Of a stretch of 64,000 bases of DNA, positions 22,176 to 33,054 are shown piece by piece (the stretch's first letter is position 1; each line of letters begins with the position of its first letter). This DNA is from Nitzschia sp. DOCU1 (lineage: Eukaryota; Bacillariophyta; Bacillariophyceae; Bacillariales; Bacillariaceae), in the NCBI GenBank assembly GCA_951394045.1, contig OX595996.1, forward strand, positions 434,001 through 498,000, written 5' to 3'. The notes under the pieces were generated by a model, which saw only the letters and a list, made by a program, of their open reading frames with translations, made no database searches and was not told the DNA's origin. The translations under genes were made by a program, and so were the position numbers.

Positions 22176-23843
22176 ATGGATTCGAATTCTCCCGCTGGCG
22201 GCGGCGGTGGAGGAGGTCGGCGCAATCGAGGTCGGGGTAAGCGGAATAACAACAAGCGGAACAACAATACCCCCGGGGGCGCTGTCAAAGGCGGTGCAGG
22301 TGGGGCTAGTTCTTCTGGAAATGCCGGGCCCAAGAAAACGGCTGTTCCGCCTCCTCCTCAAGTCAAGCTAGCTTTTCGGCACATTGGCAACCCGACAGCT
22401 TATGGAACCACAAAAGCCGTGCTGGAAGATTTGCTGATCCCTTTGCTGCATGCTTGCAATGCCAAGTCGACAGCAGGCACTCCGTCTAGTGCCACGCTGA
22501 CTGCGACTTCCTCCGTGACACCAAGTACGGGGTTTTATTTAGAAATCGATACGGCGGCAAAGCGGCATTTGATTGATGAGGAGGAAGCAGTTCTGAAATA
22601 CAGGAAAGAATGGGAGGAAGAGCAAAAGAACAAGACCCAAGCTTCGGATTCCAATAAGGATGAAGGTGCCGAACAAAACCCGGCAGAAGAAAACAAACCA
22701 GAAGATCCAGAAACCAAGGCTCCTGAAACGATCACCGAGCCTGAAACGTTGGAAGTAGTTGCCGCTCCGGCCCCCAAAGCTCCTCCAAATCTTCCTGTCA
22801 TTACTGTACGTCCCCTGTACGTGGTTCCTCCCAAAAAGACACGACGTCGAGGCGACCGACCGGGAGTAGCGTATATTTTACTCATGGCTCCAAAAATTGA
22901 AAAAGTTGAGATTCCTGAGACGGTCCCTGAAGATGGAATACCTGCAGTAGTAGCTCACGGGGCCGACGTAGAATCCAAAACAGGAAGTCCACAAGAAGAT
23001 GGAAGCACCCCCCTCCCCACCGAGGTGGTAGCAACGGACGAAGTACAGCCTGAGACTCAAGCCGAACAATCGGATACTCCAGACCTTGTCTCCGAGACCC
23101 CTGCCCCGGCTTCATCTGCGCCAACACCGCCGGCTTCGGTCACGTCAGCACCAGTAAAGAAATCCGTGGATTATTCTCGGCAAGTCGCTCAGGGACGCGT
23201 ACTTTTGCAAAATGCAATAAAGACATTGGAGCAAGTGGCGTCATCGTCATCGCCGACGCAGGAGGGTGTCCAGGGCCAGCAGCCGGGAATCGGTATCTCA
23301 ATTTCAGTCGAAACGGCTCTTTCCGGAAAGACATGGCGATGGCAGAGAACTCGCCCTGACCGTCGAGAAAATACTATTGAATCAACTGCGGACTACAAGA
23401 ACTGGGTTGCTAGTCTAGAGCAGCAGCAGGCCGATATCAAAGCTCGACCCAGGCCCACTCCAGGTGGAGGGCTTGCAACGGCTTTGTCGGAGGATGGTGG
23501 GGCAGGTGGAACCGTCAGTGGACAGCCCATCGCCGCTCTAGTGCAGCATTTACGCGCTAAGCAACAAGAGCTCAAGCGCAAAAAATCCAAAAAGAACAGG
23601 GAGACACCTGGTCCCAGCGGTGCCGGCAAGGATGGCAAGCCAAAGCAAGGAGGTGCCAAGGGCGGCAAGAACTCCAAAAAGGGCAAGACATCAGCGGCCG
23701 GTGAGGCAGTCAACAAGGGGAGCGGTGCCGCAAGTGCCAAGAAGAAGATCAAGAAACCACGCAAAAAGAAAATCGGCAGTACCAACCCCAAAGCCGTTGC
23801 TCCAACGACACTAGTCAAACCTGCGGGGCCAACTCCGTCGTAG
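22176..23843 (+). CDS. Unknown protein with RGG-like N-terminus and lysine-rich C-terminus
   Basis: The protein has 555 residues in one exon. The N-terminal 50 residues are Gly/Arg/Asn-rich (GGGGRRNRGRGKRNNNKRNN), as in RNA-binding proteins. A short ordered segment follows (VKLAFRHIGNPTAYGTTKAV), whose first strand could be RRM-like. A second ordered block (ITVRPLYVVPPKKTRRRGDR, then PGVAYILLMAP) comes after an acidic Glu/Pro-rich spacer. The C-terminal 100 residues are Gly/Lys-rich and end in repeated KKIKKPRKKKIG. I considered a UPF3-like RRM, but the diagnostic UPF3 strand is missing. A role in RNA binding or ribosome/mRNA metabolism is suggested only by composition. No signal peptide is present. 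Confidence 0.6.
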   Translation: MDSNSPAGGGGGGGRRNRGRGKRNNNKRNNNTPGGAVKGGAGGASSSGNAGPKKTAVPPPPQVKLAFRHIGNPTAYGTTKAVLEDLLIPLLHACNAKSTAGTPSSATLTATSSVTPSTGFYLEIDTAAKRHLIDEEEAVLKYRKEWEEEQKNKTQASDSNKDEGAEQNPAEENKPEDPETKAPETITEPETLEVVAAPAPKAPPNLPVITVRPLYVVPPKKTRRRGDRPGVAYILLMAPKIEKVEIPETVPEDGIPAVVAHGADVESKTGSPQEDGSTPLPTEVVATDEVQPETQAEQSDTPDLVSETPAPASSAPTPPASVTSAPVKKSVDYSRQVAQGRVLLQNAIKTLEQVASSSSPTQEGVQGQQPGIGISISVETALSGKTWRWQRTRPDRRENTIESTADYKNWVASLEQQQADIKARPRPTPGGGLATALSEDGGAGGTVSGQPIAALVQHLRAKQQELKRKKSKKNRETPGPSGAGKDGKPKQGGAKGGKNSKKGKTSAAGEAVNKGSGAASAKKKIKKPRKKKIGSTNPKAVAPTTLVKPAGPTPS

Positions 23844-24279
23844 AAGGGATTGTCCCCGGCGGCCTCGATACAGCTTGCAGTTTTTGACGTTCTGAATGTC
23901 TACAGAATCTTACCTATTCAAAGCAATGGTCCTCGTGGATCCCGTCACTTTGAGGGAGCCCTGCTCAACTCGCTCGCATTGACTGTCAAGTGGGCTGCAT
24001 TTCATGCAGTAGCGCCTGGGCCGGTGGCCGATTGGTACCAAAGTACAGTCCCGGTTTAGTTCTGTTCACTATTTACATTTTGTGATGGCTTCACCCACAG
24101 TATGAATGTACTATTTGGATACTATTCTAGCGAACGGTTAGTTGCGTTTTACTCTGGAAGTCCTTTCTCATTGCACAAAATTGTAGCATAGTCCCTAGAG
24201 TATTTACCGCGTCGTGTTCAATAGGTTAGCCGAAATTCCTAAGTGTGATAATAGCTAGTTGCTGGTAATGTGAAGCCAC
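23844..24279. other. Intergenic between convergent genes, no gene seen
   Basis: This gap is shared by the 3' ends of the RGG-rich gene and the TLC-domain gene. Nothing is recognised in it. Confidence 0.45.
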
Positions 24280-25323
24280 TTATCGATCCTTTAGATCGTT
24301 CTTGTCCTTCACTTTCTCTTTTCCGGTGACTTTTCTCATAATTTTCTTGACAATTTTGACCGCCCAAAACGCATTCAAACAATTGAAGAACATTCCAAAG
24401 AAGAACACCACGTACTTGAAATGCCATGGGAGGCATGCCTGGCTAACAGGATCGTCCCGGTGCTCCCATGTTGTAGTAAATATCCCCCACCAAAGATACG
24501 GGCACACAATCAGTCGAAAGAAGAAAAAGGTGAAGGCAAACATTCCCATGTTCACGGCGAGTTGTGTTTCATTTAAAAATGTCACTCGCATCAAATGCAA
24601 ATGAGGCGTTGAAATCTTTTCCAAGAGTAGTAATAGATAGGACAGGGAAAATGGATAAGAGATACATCAGAATGACGGGGAGAGGATTCGCCTCACAACT
24701 CTGATAAAAGCCTACCTCCATCATTAGCATTGGAAGAATAACCTCCGCGAGATCGTATTCACAGAAGTACGCCATGACAGTGAATGTTGCCACACCATGC
24801 AAAAGCTACAAAAAACAAAAAGAAACAATGCAAGCGTGAATTCGAGATTGTCATTCAACGTGTTGGCGATCGGAGCGCGTTGTCAAAATAGGGCCTCATG
24901 CAAAAATCTGCTTACAAAATCAATCCCGTGTTCAAAGCCATCGAGTATATCAAAGAGACCATAACCCATGGTGATCGCAGGGACTATTCGATGCAAACTT
25001 GTCAGCGGTCCTTCACATACTATCGATCTCAGTGGTTCCGGTGTACCCGTCAGGGGGGTTGCCGCAAATAAACTGACCCAGACGGCCATGAGGCTGAGAT
25101 ACCCGGAGGCAATGCCATGGAGAAAGGCATACCAGTTGACATTGTAAGCGTCTTTACATGTCACGCGGATCATTCCCAAAATCAAAACTGTCGCCATAGC
25201 AATTTGCCGTTGTGTCCACTCGGCAGCACCCAGATTCGTGTCGATAAAATCCACGAGTGCCAGCGTGTTGCTGCTCCAAGTTCCCTCCACTATGGATGCA
25301 TCGATTGTAGCTGGCGGACGCAT
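24280..25323 (-). CDS. TLC-domain (TRAM-LAG1-CLN8) membrane protein, three exons
   Basis: Exons in transcription order are 25323-24916, 24805-24716 and 24615-24280. The introns are 110 bp (GTAAGC...TAG) and 100 bp (GTAGGC...AAG). The spliced product has 277 residues. The joins rebuild the TLC signature: GIDF-LLHGVATFTVMAYF across intron 1 and LMME-ISTPHLHLMRVTFL across intron 2. About six hydrophobic segments run from WTQRQIAMATVLILGMIRV to FKYVVFFFGMFFNCLNAFW, and a lysine-rich cytosolic tail ends the protein. TLC proteins include ceramide synthases, lipid sensors and lipid-binding ER or plasma-membrane proteins. The ceramide-synthase HHxxD-type motif is not evident, so this is better read as a TMEM56/TLCD-like lipid-regulatory protein. 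The start ATG at 25323 is the first in frame. Confidence 0.8.
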
Positions 25324-26535
25324 TTTGTGTATCAAAGTATCTCAATTCTTTCTGAAGGGTTGTTATTACGCAATTGAGAGGCTGCACAATACGTTTCGTT
25401 GTGACTACCGTGTTGGGGGCTTCAAAAATGCCGTCAGAAATGTCATCGTCATGGTTTTCCGTTCTTTTGTTCTGCCGGGCCTTGTTGCCGACAAAGGTTC
25501 ATTTGTAGCCTGGTACGAAAACTACGTGATGACGACGGAGATTATGGATGACGACGAAACACGAAGAATGACGTATGCGATATGAGGGAAGGAATTAATG
25601 AAGGGTATTATCCCCCAAGTATCATAGCGTCTAAAAAGGGGTTTCCCCTTTCGTTTCCACCGGTTGACAAGCGGACGAAAGCCAAGGACAGAGAAGGAAC
25701 GGAAGGCCCAAGCATCGACCCCAGCCAAAGAAATCAGGGGGCTGAGATGTTAAAAAATGGAGTACAGTCGACTGGTTTTCGGGGCCCGAGGGATCTTGGC
25801 CACGATTGTTAATATCGAGCTTCGCTTTCAACTCTTCAATAGCCCTGTTTCTTTATCCATCTTCACAATATCTCTGGTGGCCAATAAATTGCAATGGTGG
25901 GCCTCGAGGCTTTTATCGGACCACACAGCAACAGGAACTCCAAATCGGCGCAGTCTTCAACTTTCCGATTAAGATTGAATGGCCCCTTGCGTAATTTACA
26001 CTCATTATTATTGCACAAAGTCTTTTGGTTGGATGCCTTTCGATTTTGCTTAGAGCAGGATTTTTTGGCAGTCCTATCTGCCTGTCCAAAGGTTAAATAA
26101 TTTACTTAATCACACGACCCAGGTTTGCATAAGGCTTCCGGCAATGCATTGTTTTTGTATCCTCAGGTAGTTCCATCGCGCGAAAGACACCTACCTATTC
26201 TCTCTATGTAAAGAAGGCAAGATTGCTTACCATGTGTAAATATTGCCCCGCATAATGTTGATCGGGAACATCGATGGGTCTTGGGTTTGTCCTCCAAGCG
26301 CCGACCTCGCTGTTCGTGGTTCATCGCTCATCCGCAATCTTGCGTCCGCCACATTTTGTTGGCCCAATAATTCCCGAGCTGGCCCTCTGATCTCTGGCTT
26401 CCAACTCGCAAGCCCCTTTCTCTTTTCCGCAAAATAGGGTGGCATCTCATCACTCGCTATTCCAAGTCTTGCCTCCCTTGCTCGATCTTGCATATATTTT
26501 CTTGCACAATATATTATCCCACGATTGTAATCACA
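25324..26535. other. Intergenic between divergent genes, no firm gene
   Basis: This 1.2-kb upstream region is shared by the TLC gene (minus) and the small unknown gene (plus). Several sub-100-codon frames are present and none has domain support. Confidence 0.45.
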
Positions 26536-27207
26536 ATGTCTCCTCTTCCGTACGATGCCGAAAACGATACTTTCATGATCACTCCACAAATGGTTTCCCT
26601 TTCTGATCTAATGGAACTAGACGAGCTGCTACCAATCGAGCAAGAGGACTTAATGAAATCCTGTTCATCACTTAGCCTTTTTAATAATTCCGTAGCAAAC
26701 TTGCAACGGAATGTCAGCTTTGGAGGCATTCAATCCGTTAATTACATTGAATCTTCCCGAGACATGACCGACGAAGATGTTTCGGACCGGTGGTTTACGC
26801 CGTCGGAACTTTATGGCTTCAAAAGAGCCGCTCGAACACTTTGCAAAGAGGAACACGATGGAAAGGACATTGGATGCGACGATTCAACGCGTGGTATGGA
26901 TGTTTACTTCCCGGCGCGACAAAAGCGTCATGCTAAATACATTCGCCACGTGATTGAGGCGTACCACGTTCAATGCCGAGGGAATCCAGAATACGTTTCT
27001 CAGCTGTGTGAAAAGTGGAGCACAAGGTCACGAGACCGGGCCATGAGAACCGGAGCAGAAGACTATTACCAAGCCTACTTTCCCCATATGGTTCCCATGG
27101 TCCAAGCCGGAGCCAAGAAGTCGGTCATGCCGAGCCCTATTCAGCGACCAAACAAACGAGCTGCGTCGATGGAACTACGAGAGCCTGAACGCACGCGGTC
27201 ACTATAA
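26536..27207 (+). CDS. Conserved-looking unknown protein, 223 residues
   Basis: The start is the ATG at 26536 (cacaATGtc); an upstream in-frame extension has no ATG. The centre of the protein holds a compact, charged motif: VSDRWFTPSELYGFKRAAR, then a STRGMDVYFPARQKRHAKYI segment and AYHVQCRGNPEYVSQLCEKW. This pattern (WFT..E...FK, STRGMD, then a basic helix) is one I associate with a family abundant in diatoms and without assigned function. The N-terminus is acidic and the C-terminus basic. There are no membrane segments or signal peptide. The downstream flank carries two copies of the CTACCGGTAG palindrome. Function not known. Confidence 0.65.
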   Translation: MSPLPYDAENDTFMITPQMVSLSDLMELDELLPIEQEDLMKSCSSLSLFNNSVANLQRNVSFGGIQSVNYIESSRDMTDEDVSDRWFTPSELYGFKRAARTLCKEEHDGKDIGCDDSTRGMDVYFPARQKRHAKYIRHVIEAYHVQCRGNPEYVSQLCEKWSTRSRDRAMRTGAEDYYQAYFPHMVPMVQAGAKKSVMPSPIQRPNKRAASMELREPERTRSL

Positions 27208-27321
27208 AGCAAATGACAATAGAGCGCTAATAATCATAGACGACCCTCATACAACCGTCAACCTTATTAAACTATCTATGCTTAAAAGGTAGTAGAAGCG
27301 CAGCCCATGCTGATCATCCTT

Positions 27322-27331
27322 CTACCGGTAG
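27322..27331. repeat. CTACCGGTAG palindrome, site 2
   Basis: An exact copy of the 10-bp palindrome, about 115 bp after the stop codon of the 223-residue unknown protein. Confidence 0.7.
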
Positions 27332-27585
27332 TTTTCTTCGGGGTCGGAACATGACCGACGGTGCTCGTGGATGACCATGTACCCGACCCCAAAGGAATGC
27401 GTCATGACCAACGGCGACTCATTCTTTCGGATAGTTTTGGCAATACCCCAGGTGCCAGTATACCTCTCTAGTAGAGTAAGTTATAGCAAAATCCCAGTAA
27501 AGTAGTCGTCTCTTCTTCTTTCCGAGCCTGTCCACCGAAGGACAACCCTTTGCACTTTAACCTCGAACAGTGATGCGCTTCCGCC

Positions 27586-27595
27586 CTACCGGTAG
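27586..27595. repeat. CTACCGGTAG palindrome, site 3
   Basis: A second exact copy in the same gap, 264 bp after site 2. Confidence 0.7.
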
Positions 27596-28165
27596 AGATA
27601 CTCCCACACCACGGTCTTTTAGGAAAGAACTAGTACTACGAGAACGAAATAAACCGTACGCACATGTGAGAGTCTTGTAACTTTGGTTCACTCACGAACG
27701 AGTTCCAAACAACGTTAGCGGCACGACACGACACGAGATGCCGTCGCCTTTCATTAGCTACTCACTTCGTTTGATGAGACCATAGAAAGAAACAATCATA
27801 GTCAAGCAAGAACATTCTAGTAGTAGGTCGGAGAGGTAGATACTCCGCCGACTTGGTTCGTTCCCTTCCTTGCGTTGAGCGTACGCCCGGATATTACACA
27901 TGCTTCAACCAGCGAGCGAGCACGCCCTTCGCCTCATTTTTCTTTCAGGTATTCATCAGTCCAATCAGTCGATAAATTACGGACGCCCGAGGCGACGCAC
28001 GGATCTTCGAGCAACGAGCAATCCAAGTGGATGGCACAGGTTTGGAATGCTGAAGCTTGTGACAACCATTGTTTCCCTTTGGATGCTAATGGCAATCACA
28101 TCATGACTATTGCTCTCATAAAATCGTTAGAATTCTATTCTCGATAAACAGCCACTGAAAAGAAG

Positions 28166-29164
28166 ATGCCGAGACCCAGCGCACCACCCTACGAAATTGT
28201 TCGTTCCACCTGTCAGTCGTTTCAGACCGACCGCGTCACGGTCGATGCCACGGCAGCCCAAGCTTTTGCCAAGGAGTTGGACGTTGACATGGTCAAGAAT
28301 TTTGGCGTAAGTTTGGCGCTGGATGCTAACTTTACCGGAAGCAATTGTTCCTTTGAGACTGTCGACGATGAAGCCGCATTTATTCTCTTGTTTCATGCTC
28401 TTGATTTCGGATCAGGCTGGCGCCTACCACTACACAAGCACCACGGTAAGGGCGCATTTTTGACCATCAAGCCTGGGGTTGAAAACTTCTACAATGCTCA
28501 CAAGAAACTCTCCTCTAGCGAACTCATAAATGCTACCAAGGAAGAAGTAGCCAAAGCGTTTCAACTGAACGGAAATGCCGAATTGGAGGATCTGGTCGAG
28601 CTGCTTTGGAAGGTCATTGTGGAACTGGGTACCAACACGAAAGAATATGGTTCCTTGTCAGCCTTTGTCACCAAGAAGCTGGAAGATGCATGCAAGGAAA
28701 CGCCGGCGGGTGATTTAGTCTGGGATCTCGTCGAAACGTTCCCGAATACGTTTGATGATTGCTACCAAGTCAAAGGACAAAGGGTTTGTCTATACAAAAA
28801 GGCGCAGCTGGTGGTCGGAGAGATGTTTCACCGATTTCAAAAGGAAGATGCTCGTTTTGCATTTGCCGATGGCAACAAGTTGACGGCCTATATTGATAAT
28901 GTCATTTGTGCCAGCATGAGATTCAAAAAGATTATTGTCCCGTGCCCTGAACTGTTCGAAGCAATCGAAACCAACCAGGAGATCCCCATGGGCTCCGAGG
29001 ACGAAGTAGCACTTCGTGCAGGTGCCTTGGTGGGCATTGAGCAAGTCGTTAGTTCGCTGCCATTGTCATCGAATGAACTCGGAAACTTTCTATGGGGTGG
29101 TCTTGGAAAGGTTCCAGAGGTGCGAAAGTTTCATCGTCATGCCACCAAGACGATATTTTACTGA
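28166..29164 (+). CDS. QNG1: Queuosine salvage N-glycosylase (QNG1, DUF2419)
   Basis: The protein has 332 residues in one exon, close to the usual family length. Family members hydrolyse queuosine 5'-monophosphate to release queuine, the modified base that eukaryotes insert into tRNA wobble positions but cannot make. Supporting segments are the N-terminal VRSTCQSFQTDRVTVDATAA, a FHALDFGSGWRLPLH region at the place of the usual LNF.FW motif, the TAYIDNVICASMRFKKII segment, and the C-terminal EVALRAGALVGIEQVV helix typical of DUF2419. No targeting peptide is visible, so a cytosolic location is inferred. The core motifs are somewhat diverged from the human protein, so the catalytic detail is not verified from the sequence alone. 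Confidence 0.78.
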   Translation: MPRPSAPPYEIVRSTCQSFQTDRVTVDATAAQAFAKELDVDMVKNFGVSLALDANFTGSNCSFETVDDEAAFILLFHALDFGSGWRLPLHKHHGKGAFLTIKPGVENFYNAHKKLSSSELINATKEEVAKAFQLNGNAELEDLVELLWKVIVELGTNTKEYGSLSAFVTKKLEDACKETPAGDLVWDLVETFPNTFDDCYQVKGQRVCLYKKAQLVVGEMFHRFQKEDARFAFADGNKLTAYIDNVICASMRFKKIIVPCPELFEAIETNQEIPMGSEDEVALRAGALVGIEQVVSSLPLSSNELGNFLWGGLGKVPEVRKFHRHATKTIFY

Positions 29165-29693
29165 TAATGTGAACTAGCCACTCAGCTGAAATAATTAAGT
29201 ACGAAAAGTAGCAAAGCAAAATGTAGACTTTTGATAGAAAAGAACATCGTCACTGCTGTTTTCTCCGGTCGACATTGTGCTGGGTGGCAACCACTATGAG
29301 CATAGTTCTTCCCGCCTTTCGGGCGACTACTATGAGCTACCACCAGTATTGCTCCATCTATACTTGCGTTGTCTTCTCGCCGTGTTGCGCCAACGTCGAT
29401 GCAATTGTAGCTTTGCGCTCCCAGGGATAGTTACTGAGCTTTCTTGTGAGAGCGCGCGGTTGACTGCGAGGTCTTCGACCTTGGTGCGGGGGATGCCGTG
29501 TGACAACGCTACGATACTGTGTGTACTCTCGATAGCGGTCCAATCTTGTCTTTCCCGCCATTTTTTCTTGCCGCCGACCAACAAATCAAAGCAAAGAGAG
29601 ATGAAGCATTCTGAAGGGTCACGGCAGCAACATTCTCCTCTGCCGTCCATATACTATACAGCTATTGCTTTGTCGTAACTCACATGCTGAATA
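29165..29693. other. Intergenic, no gene seen
   Basis: This gap lies between the queuosine-salvage gene and the frameshifted methyltransferase. Frames on both strands lack domains. Confidence 0.45.
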
Positions 29694-30858
29694 ATGGACA
29701 GCAACGCCGAGGAGTCGGTAGAACTCGTCGGTTTCATGAAAGGCCCGAAAGAAGAAAATGCGGTACTTCGGCGGGGCAAAGCCAAACTACCGACGACGCT
29801 TCGCCCAGAGCGTGACAATAGAAAGTTCACAATGTTAGTGACTTTGACCGTTGCTATCGGCATCATGCTCTTTGCTTCGGACATATTTGTATTTGGAGTG
29901 CAAAGTGGCGAAGAAGTGGACGCCAAGAACACGGCAACGACACAAAAGAATATAGGTGAAAACAAACTCGTCTTACAATGCCCGACCTATGCCCTGTCAA
30001 CTGAAAACTTGGGTGATGAAGGCATCGAATATTTGGAAGACCAACCTGATTGTGAGGATTTCGTCACTGGACAGTACCGAAAGAAAAAAATTCGACGAGA
30101 GGGATAGGGAATTTGAACGATTCAAAGAATCCATGTTGGATGTCAAGAAGCAGTATTTCTTGCCATATTTGAAAACTGGGGACATGATATACGAGTCTGC
30201 TTGTGGTTTGGGTCTGAACACATACGCTACGCTAGAAATTCTACGAGAACAAGGGAACATCTCAGGCTTGACTGTCTATGGGAATGAATACTTGGCAGAA
30301 AACGCCGCTCGAGCGAGTAACATACTTGAAATACTCGTAGAGAAGCAACCGGGTGTGGCTATCAAGAATCAAGTTGGAACTATTTGTCGTGGAGACTCGA
30401 GTGACTTAACGTTTGTACCTGACAACGTTTTTGATTTGGTGTTTTCGGGTTACATTTCTCCTCTGAGGAATCCATTGGAGTTGAATGGAACTCTCAACGA
30501 GCAGCGTCGTCAAATGCTTCATCTTTGCGGCCTATCCAATGGTGGTGATAGCGAAGCGAGACTCTTGATCGAGGAAATGCAGAAGCGGCAAGAGGCTTGG
30601 TTTTCTAGGTGGGTAGAGTCTATGATTCGCATCGCCAAACCTGGCTCACCAATTATTGTCGAAGCAGCCGCTCCGCCCCTCTGCCAAAATCGCAACGATT
30701 GGGGTGGAGTCTCTAAAACCTTTTGGAGCAATGGTGCTTCGCAACGTCAGTGGGATGTCGACTTGTCGACTTTGAGGTTTGTGTTGGAGCAGGAGCAGCT
30801 TGGTGACAAGAGCCGATATCACGTCTTTATTAGAAAGAGTACGACCGAGAACAATTGA
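29694..30858 (+). pseudogene. Membrane-anchored SAM methyltransferase, copy A, frameshifted
   Basis: This is a close paralogue of the intact gene at 34752-35909. The N-terminus has a single membrane anchor (LVTLTVAIGIMLFASDIFVF). A run of seven A at 30084-30090 replaces six A in the paralogue and throws the frame off, so translation stops soon after QYRKKK. The rest of the gene stays open in the other frame to 30858, including the methyltransferase motif I region IYESACGLGLNTYATLEIL. No other disruption is seen, so the break is either recent, a sequencing error, or corrected by slippage on the A-run. The gene product would face the Golgi/ER lumen or outside as a type II membrane protein. Confidence 0.75.
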
Positions 30859-31372
30859 GCACCACTTCCCGAAAGGCGGCTCAGCCAAGATGAAATGTTA
30901 GATACCGGGTCATCGAATGAAAATTAAAGTGGTGCAAGCAAATGGGATGCTGCATTGAAAACGAAAGCGAAATCTCTCGTCAGACGAATGCGTGTTCGAT
31001 GGTTGACTTGCCGTCGCTACCGTGCGGACTACCTGCTTGCGTATCGACCTCGACAACCCGTGCTCCGTTTGTGGTTTGTACGCACTCTCTAACGATGAAG
31101 TGTTAATATGACGAGACGTTTGCCTAACATCGAGCTCTAGCTCTTAACCGACTCTACTCCGTTAGTAATAACATAATGTTAAGTGATGGACCAGAAAAAC
31201 TTGTTCATCCTTCTAGAGAATTCAAGACCAAGTCCTATGGTCAAACTTTCAACAAGACTGAGAACAACTGCGACTTCGTTGCCAGTTTGCAATGTTTGCC
31301 CACGACCCAGGATTTGATCCATGTTGCTCAGCTGCCCTTGGCTTTCCACCTGGGATTGATGCGTTCGCCCAA
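30859..31372. other. Intergenic between convergent methyltransferase A and XseA-like A
   Basis: Nothing gene-like is supported. It may contain decayed C-terminal sequence of the XseA-like copy, whose coiled-coil end lies just to the right. Confidence 0.4.
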
Positions 31373-32554
31373 CTATTGTCCCAATTTGTCCCTGTTCTGT
31401 TGCAGCTGCTCCTTGAATTTTGTTCGTTGCTCTTCGAACTGCATCTTTTCCACATTCAACCGCTCAAGAACTAGCTTATCCCGTTCTTTACGAAGTTGTT
31501 CGTTTAACTCCACCTGCTGTTGAAGGTCCTCAGCCATTCGTTCAAACGCTTCACGATACTCGAAACGCTTCACGATACTCGTCCTGAATCAGTTTCCGTT
31601 GGGTTTGTTCGCATTCCTTCTGCATGCGATTCACTTCATCCACCATCGTCTTCAAAAATGTCCCAAACAAAGAAGGTGTATCACAGGCCCGATCACACGC
31701 CGCTTCAAACAGAAGAGAATCGTTCCCATGACCAATCGCGCATATCAATGGAAGATTCAATTCGATGGCGGCATACGCGAGTTTCACATCATCAAACGTA
31801 GCTAATCCAGCACCCCCTCCCCGAGTCACCGCGACGAAATCATATGCCGATGAATCTTTTAACGATTCCAACGCCTTGCTTAGTTCGCCGGGGGTACTTA
31901 ATGACACACGTCGCCATTCCAGTTGGTAGGCATTCGACGCTGGACCTATCGCTATCTTAACATCCTCATCGACAATGGATTCAATCCCGGTGATGATGAG
32001 AACACGCGGATGTTTCTTCTCCAGATGAAGACCTTGCAATATCTCCGCCACGTTATGGATATGCCGACGAGATCGACTCGCCTGGAGAACTTCCAGACGA
32101 TCTTCTCCGCCGAGGTCATCTGGATCAGGTACTCATTCTCAAGTACCTCCGTGACTTCCAGCTCCCATTGAAGCCCGCATTCCCAAGTCATCTTACTCGC
32201 AATGAATCCTTTCACCTCGCAGAGACCGCCTTTTCCTGGGAGTTTCCCATGCAATCCTTGCGGGACACGCAACGTCAGAGTCACGGTCGGGTCATTCGGG
32301 TCCCTCATCTTCTCGTAGATGAAATTATTATAGACCCGTCGCTCCGTCCTAGGCTGATTCCTCACTACCAGCTCTCCTTGCAGTGTCGACAGACGTGGTA
32401 CCTGCTCCAGTGGCAGCAACGGCATGTTACGGGCCAGGTTCTCCCGCAGTGCTCGCGGTGTCAACACACTCGCCACTGTCCCCTCAACTTGCACCACCGG
32501 CAATGAGGTCGGTAGCCACCATACCAACCCCACGCTTCTCATCCACGTACGCAT
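31373..32554 (-). pseudogene. XseA-like (exonuclease VII large subunit), copy A, two frameshifts
   Basis: Family evidence is the RGGG motif (VAVTRGGGAGLATFDDVKLA) and the catalytic-loop region CAIGHGNDSLLFEAACD. The N-terminal part (from the ATG at 32554) resembles an OB-fold and matches the intact copy at 33055-34125 closely. Near 32100 one base is missing relative to the paralogue, shifting the frame. A 19-bp tandem duplication (31544-31581) shifts it again. After that a coiled-coil tail follows (MAEDLQQQVELNEQLRKERD), as expected at the C-terminus of XseA. This copy keeps His and Asp of the GHxxD motif, while the intact-frame copy has Asn there. Bacterial exonuclease VII degrades single-stranded DNA; a eukaryotic nuclear XseA is unusual and points to lateral transfer. 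Confidence 0.75.
31544..31581. repeat. 19-bp exact tandem duplication inside XseA-like A
   Basis: AAACGCTTCACGATACTCG occurs twice in a row. As 19 is not a multiple of three, it breaks the reading frame of the XseA-like copy A between the catalytic region and the coiled coil. Confidence 0.85.
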
Positions 32555-33054
32555 TCTTTGTTATGACGGGTTGTTGTGCTTCAAAGGCGGATAATGACGA
32601 GATGATGGTATAAAATCAGGGCACAGCTGCTTCAGTCCGTCACCGTGAGCAGTGCCCGCTCCTTCGATGTTTTTCATCAGAATAGGATGGGTGACCGTAG
32701 TGTTGTGTGTACCCTTCATTTGTTATAGTACATTGACGTTGCCAATTTGAGACTTTGGAGAGAAGCAATGTCAATTGAACCATTTTTTGCGTTGCCCCCT
32801 TCATCAACGACAATGGAAATCGCGTAGACGGGTACGTACTACTGTACGTATCGTATCTGATACGATATGTATCTCAGATCTGAAAAATCATGTTGGATCT
32901 CTACGACTCCACCATGGTCTCGCCTTTCCCTTTTGCCACGGCTTTATAATAGTGTAGTAATACAGTAGACGATAGTTGCGATGTTAGTGAATAACCTATG
33001 ATACATTGTGTTTAAAGATAGACCAGAACGAACAAGTTCATCCTTCCAGAGAAA
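32555..33054. other. Intergenic between the two XseA-like copies
   Basis: No gene is supported. It contains a short inverted-repeat-like stretch near 32851-32877 (GTATCGTATCTGATACGATA). Confidence 0.45.

Larger units (their letters stand above)
27208..28165. other. Intergenic with two CTACCGGTAG palindromes
   Basis: No gene is supported. The palindrome CTACCGGTAG occurs at 27322 and 27586 in this gap. The last part is the promoter of the queuosine-salvage gene. Confidence 0.5.

Noticed and set aside
22176..23843. UPF3 nonsense-mediated decay factor
   Set aside because: A first RRM-like strand is possible, but the diagnostic UPF3 domain residues are missing; kept as unknown.
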